From Adiantum capillus-veneris (Eukaryota > Streptophyta > Polypodiopsida > Polypodiales > Pteridaceae), in contig JABFUD020000331.1 in NCBI GenBank assembly GCA_014529385.2, positions 62,001 through 126,000 on the forward strand: DNA of 64,000 nucleotides, read 5' to 3'. The number at the start of each line of letters is the position of its first letter. Position 1 is the first letter of the stretch. Below, piece after piece: positions 52,957 to 63,914 of this stretch. The notes beneath the pieces are model-generated. The model saw only the letters and a program-made list of their open reading frames with translations, was not told the DNA's origin and ran no database searches. Position numbers and translations under genes: made by a program.

Positions 52957-53801
52957 TCAATGATGTTTCACGGTGTCCCATGCAACACTCGTGATCCACC
53001 TCCTCAGAAGCTCCTCTGAACCCGGAGCAGGCTGATTCTCTCTCATGATGGTCTCCACTATATAATTGACATTGTTGCGATCCTGATCAGGCCAAGGTGT
53101 CATAATGGTGGTCAAAAACTGCAGCTCCACGAGCTGGCGAACCCGCTGTCTCATCTGAGTCCCGACTCTATCCATGTCAACCTGTCCATCTCCCCGTACA
53201 GTATAGACCTTGGAGGCACTAGGATCGTGTGCCCCCCAAGGTGTCCAAGGTGTGCTAAGAGGTGTGTTGAGAAGTGTGCCTGGGTAGGACGGGGGTCGTG
53301 AGTAAGGAGAGATCAAAGTATCTGTGGACCCTCCTCCACAGAAACCACCACCTCCACAACGACGATCGTCGAGATCGGAGAGTGCGCCTGTACTGCGGAG
53401 ATGATGACGTACCCGCCTCTGCCGTACCCCTAGGTGTCAAAGCGAACATGATGGGAGACCTCGCAAGAGTCATATCTATAGGCGTCCCCCCCCAATAGGC
53501 GTCCCCCTTATAGGCATCAGACCCTCGGGTGTGAAGCCCGGAGGCACGGTACCCGTGCCTCTAGCTATCCAATATTGAGACGCATCTGCCATCTGACTGG
53601 GCGTCATCCGTGTGATGAAGCCATAAATGCATCCGCACTCATAGAAGCGATATCTGGATACTGGTCTGTCATACTAAAGTCCTGCACAAAGAAAGTAAAA
53701 GAAAGCATTAGAACACCTCTTCACACAAACACTTACAGGCCTTGACTAGTGAGGCATCATTGATAAGATCTTGCACCATATCATCGTCTATCTCTAGCTG
53801 C
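52957..53801 (-). pseudogene. CACTA accessory ORF (Ptta/En/Spm-like)
   Basis: Minus-strand coding with probable introns. Near the Gyp7 border an acidic frame (QLEIDDDMVQDLIN) runs to a GTAAGT donor (53736-53731) with a CAG acceptor at 53684-53682, a 55-nt candidate intron. Downstream (53316-52957) a frame with RVRQLVELQFLTTIM and LLRRWITSVAWDTVK recalls the TNPA/transposase_24-type second protein of En/Spm elements. Order on the strand (transposase first, accessory second, then the terminus) agrees. Similarity is judged by pattern only; exon structure is not established. Confidence 0.45.
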
Positions 53802-55742
53802 TGAGAGGCGGAAGTGAAAAATAGACCCGGTGGCCTCTACACCAAGACTATGCACAATGGCCTCATCATGGGGGATACACAATAGGGGCACCACCTAGCA
53901 AGATATGCGGCTAGGACGCATACATATACATAATGAAGCATGCCATGGAAAACAATTTCAAGATCCACGCCCAAATGTGGAATGGGGTGGTCGGAGAATA
54001 AGGTGAGAGGAGTGGTGAATGAGGGAGAATGGGATTGCTACTCGTGCATGTTAGTAAGGAAGATAATGAGGTAGGGGAAACTTGCGAGTATGCTCACTTA
54101 TCATACAAGACGTGGCGAATCCGCACACCTCAAGATGGAAATAGCAAGATGATAGGAATATGAAAGGGAGAGAGAGAGTGTGTGTGTATGGTGGCGAATC
54201 CTCACACCTTTACATAAGCAGAAAAAAAAGGCAAGGAACAAGCATATACCATACTCACAATGAGATGTATCCAAAGCGACACAAAGTATGGCACCAAGAT
54301 GGAGTGTGTTGATTGCTTGCAAAAGATGAATACAATAGGTAGCGTATGGCAGGAAAATGAGAAGGGGAGAAGATCGTAGGAGGCATAGTGGAGAGATGGG
54401 AGTTGATGGTGAGGAATATCATGAGTGTGTCCACCCTTCTTCTTCTTGAAATTGTGCCTTCAACCCTTAATTACAAGTGGTGTGGAGGTGTGGTGCTCAT
54501 CTTTTGTGCATGGTGATGGTGATGATGGTGGTGTTGTGATTATGTGATTAGGGTTCATGCTACAAGCATGTAGCACAAGAGTGTGTATGGATAGGTGTGT
54601 GTGTGTGTGTTTTAAGTGAGCTCTCATGGCCTCCTTATATAAGGAAGGAGGGGAGGATTTAGCAATATTTCTATTTGAGGTGAGTGTCCCTCTTTGGTGA
54701 CTAGGAAAATGGGGTGCATGTGACTATGGCTCCCATCTTGTCTCCTCATTATTTAAAATACCCGAGTCAATAGAGAGAGAAGAAGAGAGAATGTGGGTAG
54801 GATGTAGAGGATAGGAGATATTTACAATAGTCTAGCTTTGGCTAGACTTAAGCTTATTAGGGAGAGAAGAGAGAGGTAAGAAATTTACAAGAGAGATTGT
54901 CAAAGGTGGATAGTTGTTGATGAGAATGGATCCTCCAAAAATGGTGATAGAATCACTCTAGACTTGCCAAGACCTCATTAAAAGAGCCTTGTCCCTTGTA
55001 ATCATGCTTGAAGACTTGTAGAACCATAGCCATTCTAGAGGGAAGAAAATTGGGGATGGCCTGTGTCACCATTACACGAGAAAATTGGGGTCTACTAAAA
55101 AAATCATATCTCCGTGTTCATAACTCCAAAAATTCTGAAAACAATTGAGCTAAAAGTTGAGATCAGGAGCTACATCTTATATGTTGAACGCTTCTTCAGA
55201 TTCGGGGTTCTTCTCTACTTAAAAAATTCAGCCAAATAATGTATTATTTGTGACTGCAAAGGTCCTTTGGTGGTCCCCTTTGAGTGGACTTCTCTCTTGC
55301 CTTCAAGTGTGAGCTCCTTCATGTGTATGAAAACATGACCTAGAGTTTTGAAAAGATTGGCAATCATTTAGATGGAGGTACTATTGAAATTTGAAAGTGG
55401 GGTTGAGGTTTGAAAATGAAAACTAGTGAATAAAATATTTGGTAGGGTGGATTAATATATATATATATACATGAAAAATATATTAGAAAATACTAAAATA
55501 TATAATGTAATTTAGAATATATATATTTAATATTTAAGGTCAAAAGAGAGATATCAACAAAGAAAGCTTACTTATTTATGCTACATCGTGATTGATTAGC
55601 ATAAGTCTTATTTATTTAATAAAGGCTAAAACTTTTGTGAAAAAGGGAAGAAAAATCAAAAGTAACTTATATAATAAGAAATATTTTGGTAAAAGGGCAA
55701 AATTATATGGGGGGGTTCCCATGCATGGAAAAGCTTGCTTCA
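53802..55742 (-). repeat. Gyp7 3' LTR
   Basis: Starts TGAGAGGCGGAAGTG and ends GCTTGCTTCA on the plus strand. The palindromic TATA box CCTTATATAAGG is at 54633-54644. Includes short GTG microsatellites. Confidence 0.93.
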
Positions 55743-55783
55743 TTAGCCCTCTCCCTAAGGCTAGAGGTATTCATGCCTCTAGC
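55743..55783 (-). promoter_or_regulatory. Gyp7 polypurine tract and hairpin
   Basis: Minus strand: GCTAGAGG-CATGAATA-CCTCTAGC (55783-55760, perfect 8-bp stem) precedes TTAGGGAGAGGGCTAA (55758-55743), then TG of the LTR. Confidence 0.85.
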
Positions 55784-56520
55784 TCTGTATTTGAGCATGT
55801 TGAAATAGAGTAGGATTTCTCCTTGGTGGCTGGTAGATCCTTGTAGGGAATAATGGATCCCTTGGAAGCATGAGGCTCCCCAAATTTCTTTTCGGTGTCC
55901 ACCTGGGTCCCACACTAAGCGTAAATCCATTGTATGCAATAATGCCCTCTTCAGAAGATCACACTTATAATGATTATTGAGTCCTCAAACTGCACAAGAA
56001 TTAACTCTTGCATAAGTGATAGAAGGTATGAAAAGAACTTGATCAGTCCTTGAAAGTATTCCAAAGTGGGACCATGCATGGCTTCCTCGTCCAGACACAT
56101 AGCCAAAAGGGAGTAAGAAACCATAATCCTCATATCTTGCTTGTCCTTCTTCATGCCAAATTGATAGAGACCTGTTGCCCACATGGATAGATTGCATGGT
56201 TGATGCCTGTTGCACAAGAGAGCCCACCATGTACAAAAGATAAACTATAAACCACATTTTAAAAATGACTCCATGTTACCACTAGTATGCAAAGCCATTC
56301 TTCCTTGATTGGTGTGTCCTAGATTGATTCCACTGGTTGTTGATGTCAATCCTTCCACTCTTGTCGCAACCCAACTTAAAGAGCTTCCCAAATTAATGTT
56401 ACACACAATGTTCACAATTAGAAAGGAAAACCTAAAGTGCCAGTAGACCTCAATTGCATTTCTCTGCATGAGTCTTTCTCTAGAAAGGACTTGCCAAGTG
56501 GTCGTCAATATAACTTTTAG
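55784..56520 (-). other. Gyp7 3' interior without pol
   Basis: Between the acidic linker and the polypurine tract there are only overlapping frames of up to 90 codons (for example 56508-56245, 56257-55985, 56217-55951) with hydrophobic stretches and no recognised domain. Gyp4 has a 198-codon frame in the same place. Confidence 0.5.
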
Positions 56521-56969
56521 TCATCTTCCGCCAATCTTGTGCCATAGGGGTAGTTGAAGTGTCTTCACCACTTTCACCTGTGGTTGCAAATTTGAAGGGT
56601 CCACCTTGTTGTGGTTGAATGTGAGGCCCATTACCTCAATGGAGCTATCACTTCCTTCACTCCCTGTAGACTCCTCCTCTAAAGTGGTTGAAGAGTCACC
56701 ACTAGAAAACTCATCCATAGAGGTTTCTAGATCCATGTCGCATTGCCGACCTGTCTTCATGTCGTAAAGTATTGGCCTCCCTTTTGCATCCTTCATCTAG
56801 ATTATGTCGGTGTCCCAGTCCTACTTAGCTCTCATAGCCATAAACCAAGGCCTCCCTAGAATGATAGGATAGCCCTCCTCTTTGTGTGGCATGACAAAGA
56901 TGTCCACATCTACCTCGGTGTTGAATGCCTTTATCCTAACTGCATTTATGACACCAACACATTGAACTT
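56521..56969 (-). pseudogene. Gyp7 protease C-terminal half and acidic linker
   Basis: In another frame from about 56965 the protease resumes (VQCVGVINAVRIKAF, then GYPIILGRPWFMAM near 56860), corresponding to ILGRPWL in Gyp1. A stop lies soon after. The last part (56796-56521) is Glu/Ser/Asp-rich like the matching linker in Gyp1, and this is where RT would begin. No RT motif follows. Confidence 0.75.
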
Positions 56970-58073
56970 TTAATTATTTGCCATTTTGGCTCGGCATGGT
57001 GCCGGTCGACTCACCTGTAAACCCAAACGGTGGATCATTTTTTCACTCATGACGCATATTTGTGCGCCACCATCAATGTAGATATTGGAGATGTGTTGCC
57101 CTTTGATGTAAGCATCCATCACTGGTAGTATGTCATCTAGATTCCTCCCAGAGATAGCCCCAGCTATCTTTGGCTTTGGTCGTCTAGTGCTAACCATCTT
57201 TGTCCATTGTCTCCTCACCCTAGGTGCTAGGTGGAGTAACTGAGGCCAGGTGATTTTTGGGCCCTGTACAGAAACATCTTGAACCAAATCATATGGTTTA
57301 GAACATTCACCCAAAGAGAAATCTACAATGTCAAATTTACGTCGTGACTTGGACGGCTTTTTGCTGGATTCCCCTTTAGTCTTCATCTTTTCTTCCTTTT
57401 GGGAAGATTCACCTTGCCTAGCACGTTTTACCCCTATGGCATCTACTCCTTTAAACTTGGTCTTACCTTTTGCTACTCCCTTGATATCCTCCTCCACTTT
57501 CTCCTTTCCTTTACCTTTAAGACTGATGACGCTTACTGTTTGATTGCCAACTAGTGGTGGGGATAAGGGTGGAATGAGAGGTTGTGGTGGTGGTGGTGGT
57601 TGTGGTTGAATGGGTGGTTGTAGGATTTGCATGGGTGGTGCTTGTTGTGGTGCCCTCGGTGGTGGTGGTCTTGCTCTCGGTGGTGAAACCTGGTTTTGCC
57701 TGGCTCCTTTGTTGAAATTCTGCCTCCTTGGGTGTGGACAGTAGTACATGCCATGACCTCTTCCTTGATCTTGGTTGCGATTGTGTGCATGCCCTTGTTG
57801 TATCAAATGGAATGAAAGATTCTCAAGTTGATTGGTGATTCGATTGAGCAGGTCTTGCTGATCTTCAATTGGTTCTTGTGGTTGAATTCTCTGGGCGGCT
57901 GTTGTAGGTGGTGCTAGAGGTGGTCGGGTCCTAACGGCTTCCTCTTCATCGATATTCCTGGCTTGTAGGTGCAACTTCTTGTCTTTAAGGCGGTCCACTT
58001 CAACTGCTAGCTCATACGTAGCAAGAAACCTTCCCTTCACCTTCTCTCTAAGAGTTGGCCATAACCCAGCCAC
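56970..58073 (-). pseudogene. Gyp7 Gag C-terminus and protease N-terminal half
   Basis: GLWPTLREKVKGRF continues Gag. A Pro-rich stretch (PPPPRAPQQAPP, QPPPPPQP) follows. The zinc knuckle expected near RGHGMYYCPHPRRQNFN is not intact. A Lys-rich linker and the conserved block RRKFDIVDFSLGE...YDL...ITWPQLLHLAP precede the protease active site YIDGGAQICVM (about 57075). The frame stops at TAA 56970-56972. Confidence 0.85.
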
Positions 58074-58474
58074 AAACCGATCCTTATTAGGAAATCAGGT
58101 GCCCCCTCATACTCTCTTAGCGATGCAACCCATCGCCCCAATAAATCTACAAACTTTGACTCATATGATGTGTATTCTAGCATACTGCCCTGCTTCAACT
58201 CTGTCAACAATTGCCATAGATTCTCTGATATTGTGCCCTCTCCAAAACGCTTGACAAAGGCTGCTCTTAATAAGTCCCACCGTTCCTTGGTTGATTGTGC
58301 CAAGGCCTTGTACTATGATCTTGCCTCCACCTTCATTAGAAGTGGGAAGATGCGCAAGCGCAAAGCATCATCATCTCTGGCAGAGAGGACACATGCTATT
58401 TCCAAGTTGTCTAGAAAGTCTGCAGCATCCTCACCCACCTTACCAGTAAATGTTGGAAATGCTACACTTGCCAT
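58037..58474 (-). pseudogene. Gyp7 Gag helical domain
   Basis: Starts at about 58474 (MASVAFPTFTGKVGEDAADF). The pattern FTGK...ADFLDNLEIACVL...DDALRLRIFPLLM and, after an in-frame TAG near 58310, RWDLLRAAFVKRF and ELKQGSMLEYTSYESKFVDL fits the retrotransposon Gag domain of plant Ty3 elements. The frame is lost near 58080, and the Gag end continues in the next segment. Confidence 0.8.
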
Positions 58475-58802
58475 TGTGAGAGTGAGAAAATTAACTCGAC
58501 TTAGAAATCTTTTAAAAAAATAATAATAATAAAACAATAGAGATTCAATACATGGGTGCTCGGTAGATGGAAAACATACTATACAAGGATGAAAATAACT
58601 ACATCAAAAGACACTTCATGATTAATCACAGGGAGGATAAAGGGTAGAGAAGAGGTGTTTATCTCTTGTAGTCGTTCTCTACCAAACATGGTTGTAATGA
58701 TCTGCTAATAAAGCATCTTGCGGTCCAAGATTACTTTGATTGATTGAATTTGTTGTGGTGCATAAGTTTGGTTCCTTGCAAAAGGTTGATGTGCTGGGTC
58801 CA

Positions 58803-59571
58803 TCACATGATAATTCGGAAAGGCTCTCTCCTTTGTGGTGGAAGGTTATAGTCGGAGGTGTAGAGCTCTTGGTAGTCGAGGTCAAATTTATAGTACCACA
58901 GGACAAGGTTGTCTTCGTCTTCTAGCTCTAGGACTGCCCCTCTAGCAAGCTCTTGGAAAAGCTTGAACTCTCTCTCTTTGAGCAACTTCACTTTCCTGCA
59001 AGATAGAGTGCCATCTAGTGTATACACAGGTGTGATGAGGTAGGTGGTGAGTCTTACCACTTGTATTAATCCAAGTTGGATGGATACATAGGAAGCTGTA
59101 AAGTCGTCATCATAGCCTTGATTCACAAGCAACACCCCTTGAAGGTGGAGGGTCTTGTCTTTCCGCCAATCAAAACCTGTGTCAAAGACCTTGTCGATGA
59201 CAAGCTCCGCCACTTCACTCGGTAGACGACACAGAATCCATGCTGCTGTTTCTAGTTCCTGGCTTATGAGATGAGAGTGAGGTATAGAAAGACTTTGGAG
59301 GATTTACCCTTTTGTTTTGGAGACGGGGTGATTGTCGGCGCTGGAAAACCCTTGAATCTTTTGGTGCAAGGGAGAGGGAGGGACCACGCGTTCGTAGTAG
59401 CTTCCTCAAGTTGTGAAGGCTTGTTGTGGATGTAGGTGGAATAGGTGGCAAAGATGGGGACGTAGATGTAGAGAAGCCTGGTGCTACTTGAAAGCCTACT
59501 GATGTGAGAACGTCTGTGCGGATATCGAGGGAGAAAATGATGGCCTTTTCTTCACTTTGGGTTGCACTCAT
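58803..59571 (-). pseudogene. Gyp7 ORF1 upstream of gag, function unknown
   Basis: Probable start MSATQSEEK at about 59571. A Ser/Thr/Pro-rich first half (to 59215) and a second half from 59213 (AELVIDKVFDTGFDWRKDKTLHLQG) join if one base is shifted near 59214. Together they give about 250 residues before gag. No known domain is recognised. Ogre-type Tat elements also carry an extra ORF1 ahead of gag, so position suggests a counterpart, but sequence homology is not shown. Confidence 0.5.
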
Positions 59572-59826
59572 GTCGAAGGTGCGGTTTTTGGCTACAATGT
59601 GAGCATGATGCAGCTTGTGCCTTGCTTTTACGCTTGCGGGGATGATGAGAAATGTAAACAATCTGAGTAGGGAAAGAGGGTCTTACCACTTCTTCTATGC
59701 TAACAATACAACACCCTGGCAAGAGTGTCTTGATGGCTTGTGTCAAACCTGCTTGAAGCTCCTCCTCTTCAGTGGTCCAATTAGAGAATTCAAGAAGCCA
59801 CTCGTCCATGACGAGAAGTAAACATG

Positions 59827-59878
59827 TCAGTCTTGTAAACTGAAGGTCTTGAGTTCGATCCTCAGTGGGGGTAGAAAA
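59827..59878 (-). promoter_or_regulatory. Gyp7 primer-binding region: extended tRNA-Thr-like copy
   Basis: Plus strand: anticodon stem TCAGT, loop CTTGTAA (anticodon TGT), stem ACTGA, variable AGGTC, T-stem TTGAG, T-loop TTCGATC, stem CTCAG, acceptor TGGGGGT and A (59827-59873). Five bases (GAAAA) separate it from the LTR. The 5' half of a tRNA is not recognisable, so this is not a tRNA gene. On the minus strand it sits exactly where a primer-binding site belongs, with the CCA complement (TGG) changed. Confidence 0.7.
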
Positions 59879-61835
59879 TGAGAGGTTGAAGTGAAAAATA
59901 GACCCGGTGGCCTCTACACCAAGACTATGCACAATGGCCTCATCATGGGGGATACACAATAGGGGCACCACCTAGCAAGATATGCGGCTAGGACGCATAC
60001 ATATACACAATGAAGCATGCCATGGAAAACAATTTCAAGATCCACGCTCAAATGTGGAATGGGGTGGTCGGAGAATAAGGTGAGAGGAGTGGTGAATGAG
60101 TGAGAATGGGCTTGCTACTCGTGCATGTTAGTAAGGAAGATAATGAGGTAGGGGAAACTTGCGAGTATGCTCACTTATCATACAAGAGGTGACGAATCTG
60201 CACACCTCAAGATGGAAGTAGCAAGATGATAGGAATATGAAAGGGAGAGAGAGAGTGTGTGTGTGTATGGTGGCGAATCCGCACACCTTTACATAAGCAG
60301 AAAAAAAAGGCAAGGAACAAGCATATACCATACTCACAATGAGATGTATCCAAAGCGACACAAAGTATGGCACCAAGATGGAGTGTGTTGATTGCTTGCA
60401 AAAGATGAATACAATAGGTAGCGTATGGCAGGAAAATGAGAAGGGGACAAGATCGTAGGAGGCATAATGGAGAGATGGGAGTTGATGGCGAGGAATATCA
60501 TGAGTGTGTCCACCCTTCTTCTTCTTGAAATTGTGCCTTCAACCCTTAATTACAAGTGGTGTGGAGGTGTGGTGCTCATCTTTTGTGCATGGTGATGGTG
60601 ATGATGATGGTGATGATGATGGTGTTGTGATTATGTGATTAGGATTCATGCTACAAGCATGTAGCACAAGAGTGTGTATGGATAGGTGTGTGTGTGTGTG
60701 TGTTTTAAGTGAGCTCTCATGGCCTCCTTATATAAGGAAGGAGGGGAGGATTTAGCAATATTTCTATTTGAGGTGAGTGTCCCTCTTTGGTGACTAGGAA
60801 AATGGGGTGCATGTGACTATGGCTCCCATCTTGTCTCCTCATTATTTAAAATACCCGAGTCAATAGAGAGAGAAGAAGAGATAATGTGGGTAGGATGTAG
60901 AGGATAGGAGATATTTACAATAGTCTAGCTTTGGCTAGACTTAAGCTTATTAGGGAGAGAAGAGAGAGGTAAGAAATTTACAAGAGAGATTGTCAAAGGT
61001 GGATAGTTGTTGATGAGGATGGATCCTCAAAAAATGGTGATAGAATCACTCTAGACTTGCCAAGACCTCATTAAAAGAGCCTTGTATTTTGTAATCATGC
61101 TTGAAGACTTGTAGAACCATAGCCATTCTAGAGGGAAGAAAATTGGGGATGGCCTGTGTCACCATTACAATAGAAAACTGGGGTCTACTAAAAAAATCAT
61201 ATCTCCGTGTTCATATCTCCAAAAATTCTGAAAAAAATTGAGCTAAAAGTTGAGATCACGAGCTACATCTTTCATGTTGAACGCTCCTTCAGATTCGGGG
61301 TTCTTCTCTACTTAAAAAATTCAGCCAAATAATGTATTATTTGTGGCTACAAAGGTCTTTTGGTGGTCCCCTTTGAGTGGACTTCTCTCTTGCCTTCAAG
61401 TGTGAGCTCCCTCATGTGTATGAAAACATGACCTAGAGTTTTGAAAAGATTGGCAATCATTTAGATGGAGGTATTATTGAAATTTGAAAGTGGGGTTGAG
61501 ATTTGAAAATGAAAACTAGTGAATAAAATATTTGGTAGGGTGGATTAATATATATATATATACATGAAAAATATATTAGAAAATACTAAAATATATAATG
61601 TAATTTAGAATATATATATTTAATATTTAAGGTCAAAAGAGAGATATCAACAAAGAAAGCTTACTTATTTATGCTACATCGTGATTGATTAGCATAAGTC
61701 TTATTTATTTAATAAAGGCTAAAACTTTTGTGAGAAAGGGAAGAAAAATCAAAAGTAACTTATATAATAGGAAATATTTTGGTAAAAGGGCAAAGATATA
61801 TGGGGGGGTTCCCATGCATGGAAAAGCTTGCCTCA
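59879..61835 (-). repeat. Gyp7 5' LTR
   Basis: Partner of 53802-55742. TATA box CCTTATATAAGG at 60726-60737 would serve minus-strand transcription. An added ATG/GAT trinucleotide run near 60600 accounts for part of the length difference. Confidence 0.93.
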
Positions 61836-63180
61836 CTGGAGACATAACTATGCCCCAACTCGTTCTAGTAGATTGTCTTCATCCATTGCATCTTCATCTA
61901 CAAGTGTCATATCTGCCTAATCTGCATCATCCCTCATATATCTATCAGCTTCCTTTGTCATACCTTCGTCCATCTTATCTAATGTCAGAGTAGTATCTGC
62001 GTCGTCTGACCAACTTTTCTCCAGGATCTCTTGCCGTTCAAATACTTGTTTATTTCTTGGAGCAACCTGAACCACAAACCACCATTATCGCTCTCGAGGG
62101 TCCGATACAAAGAGCACTTGCTCACAGGCCAAGTTCTCCATGACGAGCTTCTAAAGCCAAATGGATTGACTCCATCCATTGCCATGCCCATGACTCTTAA
62201 AATGTGGCCAGGTATCTTCAATGTGCCTCCAAGGCTTTGAATCAGCGGGCGGGCACCCTAAATGTTGCGTCAGTGGATCTATTTGTAGAATGCCACCGCA
62301 TCAACTTTGCAATGGAACCACAACAAAACATGCTTTTTATCCTCGGAATAATAGGGAAATGCTGCAATAATTTAGCTGGCACTGACTCGCCGACTGCATC
62401 TTGTTTGTAGCGCATTGCTTTGCACGTAGGACCCGACAAACAATCTGCGAATTCATTGCGAAAAAGAATGCAATCATTTGGACATGCATGAATCTTGTTG
62501 TAGTCCAAGCCAACTAAGGTCAATAGTCGCTTTGCGTCTGGCCTGGAGGGGGGCATTTCATTGCCAGCCTAGAGGAATTGCTCCGGCAACAACCTGTTTA
62601 ATCCACATTAAATTAAAATCTCCCCAAGCACGCCACCGGTGCAATCGGAAAATATCTTTTGTAAGTTACGTACCTAAACAAAGCAGTGACGCTTGCATCT
62701 GACAACCCCTACACTCACTGCAGATTCAAAAACAACAGACAAGTACGAAGCACAGATATTTTGGCGCCTTCATAGATTGATTGACGTGCCAACTTTCTCA
62801 ACATGTGTTCAGGAGATAGGCACACGTCTTCTGGTGCTGCTTCGTTAGCGTTCTCCTCACTTGTCTGGAAGAAGCCAAGATCTTCTCCATGTCATCGTCT
62901 TCTGTCTGTAAGCCCTCCTCTGCTTCCATCCTTGGCTCTAGATTGGTCGGACCTTCACGCATAATCCTTTTTCTCTCTCTCTCAGAGGTAGGTGTTATGT
63001 TGCAAAAATCAATGCCCATTCCGTAGGAATCGTATCGTAGATTCTGTACAGTTTCTCTAGAAAACTCTCCGTACTTGTGCACTGCTCATTATATATCCTA
63101 CGCTTGTGCAAGATTTGATAATTGTAGAGCGTGCACGAGCATTCAATCTTTTCCTCCATGTTAGTTGATGACGTTTCCAT
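61836..63180 (-). pseudogene. CACTA TNP2-type transposase
   Basis: The N-terminal part from 63180 is Glu-rich (NLEPRMEAEEGLQTEDDDMEKIL at 63000-62850). A stretch near 62800-62715 reads like the family's IYEGAKISVLR region. The diagnostic segment KRLLTLVGLDYNKIHACPNDCILFR (62530-62450) matches TNP2 transposases, followed by a Cys-containing part and MRWH (about 62305). Further on, GMAMDGVNPFGFRSSSWRTWPV (62190-62125) matches the LATDGFNPFG catalytic region. Several stops and frame changes are present, and the later domain is missing or replaced by an acidic tail before Gyp7. Inactive. Confidence 0.8.
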
Positions 63181-63519
63181 CTACAATGATTATGAATGTT
63201 GTTTTAATATACATATATACTCCTCACAATGTAAACTACCTCGCATTCTCTAGCCTTGCCCGATCTCCGCACACCTTGGTCCAGAGGTGTACGGAGATCA
63301 GGACCACCGGGTCAAAATCTCATCTTTATTGGTCAAATCCTATATGGGTAGACACATACATGCTCTCCCAGATGTACATGACAATGCATGTAGTTGGCAA
63401 AACCCCTTTGCCTCTTTTAGTTCCATAGTTTCTTCTAGAGGGAGAGGGAGAGATAGAGAGAGTTTCTGTCCTTTTCACACAATTGGTCAGCCAAGCTAAC
63501 TCTTTCACGCCGACTTTCT
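63181..63519. other. Stretch upstream of the CACTA transposase
   Basis: No gene or transposon end recognised. The CACTA second terminus would be expected further right. Confidence 0.4.
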
Positions 63520-63644
63520 CTATCTACTACTCTCTCTCTCTCTCTCTATCCATCTCCATAGCTATCTCTAGTTAATTCTCTTTCTTTATCTACCTCTATC
63601 TCTGGCTCTCTCTCTCTCTCTATTTTCTTATCTCTCTCTCTATA

Positions 63645-63683
<39 letters not shown>

Positions 63684-63755
63684 TTCTCTCTCTCTATGTA
63701 CCCTATCTCTCTTTCTCTCTCTCGCTATCTCTCTTACTCTCTCTCTATTTTAATA

Positions 63756-63812
<57 letters not shown>

Positions 63813-63816
63813 TTTC

Positions 63817-63863
<47 letters not shown>

Positions 63864-63872
63864 TCCCCCCCC

Positions 63873-63914
<42 letters not shown>

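Larger units (their letters stand above)
53802..61835 (-). mobile_element. Gyp7: ORF1-gag-protease Ty3-like element without pol
   Basis: LTRs at 53802-55742 (1941 bp) and 59879-61835 (1957 bp) are highly similar. The minus-strand interior (4.1 kb) holds an extra ORF, gag and protease, then 1.2 kb without RT, RNase H or integrase. The protease-upstream block (RRKF...YDL...RQW) links it to Gyp1. Possible target duplication CTGC/CTGG (53798-53801, 61836-61839). Stops and frame changes break every gene. It inserted into the CACTA element. Confidence 0.88.
51752..63200 (-). mobile_element. CACTA (En/Spm) transposon, split by Gyp7
   Basis: One terminus is visible at 51752 (CACTACAACAAAAA, the canonical CACTA tip), followed by subterminal TCGAC-type repeats. 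Minus-strand coding follows: an accessory ORF at 52957-53800 and a TNP2-type transposase at 61836-63180. Gyp7 (53802-61835) lies between them with near-matching 4-mers (CTGC/CTGG). The other terminus was not found; it is outside the window or decayed. Confidence 0.75.

Noticed and set aside
59827-59873. A tRNA-Thr gene
   Set aside because: Only the anticodon arm, T-arm and 3' acceptor strand are present; no matching 5' acceptor strand or D-arm, and it sits at a primer-binding position.
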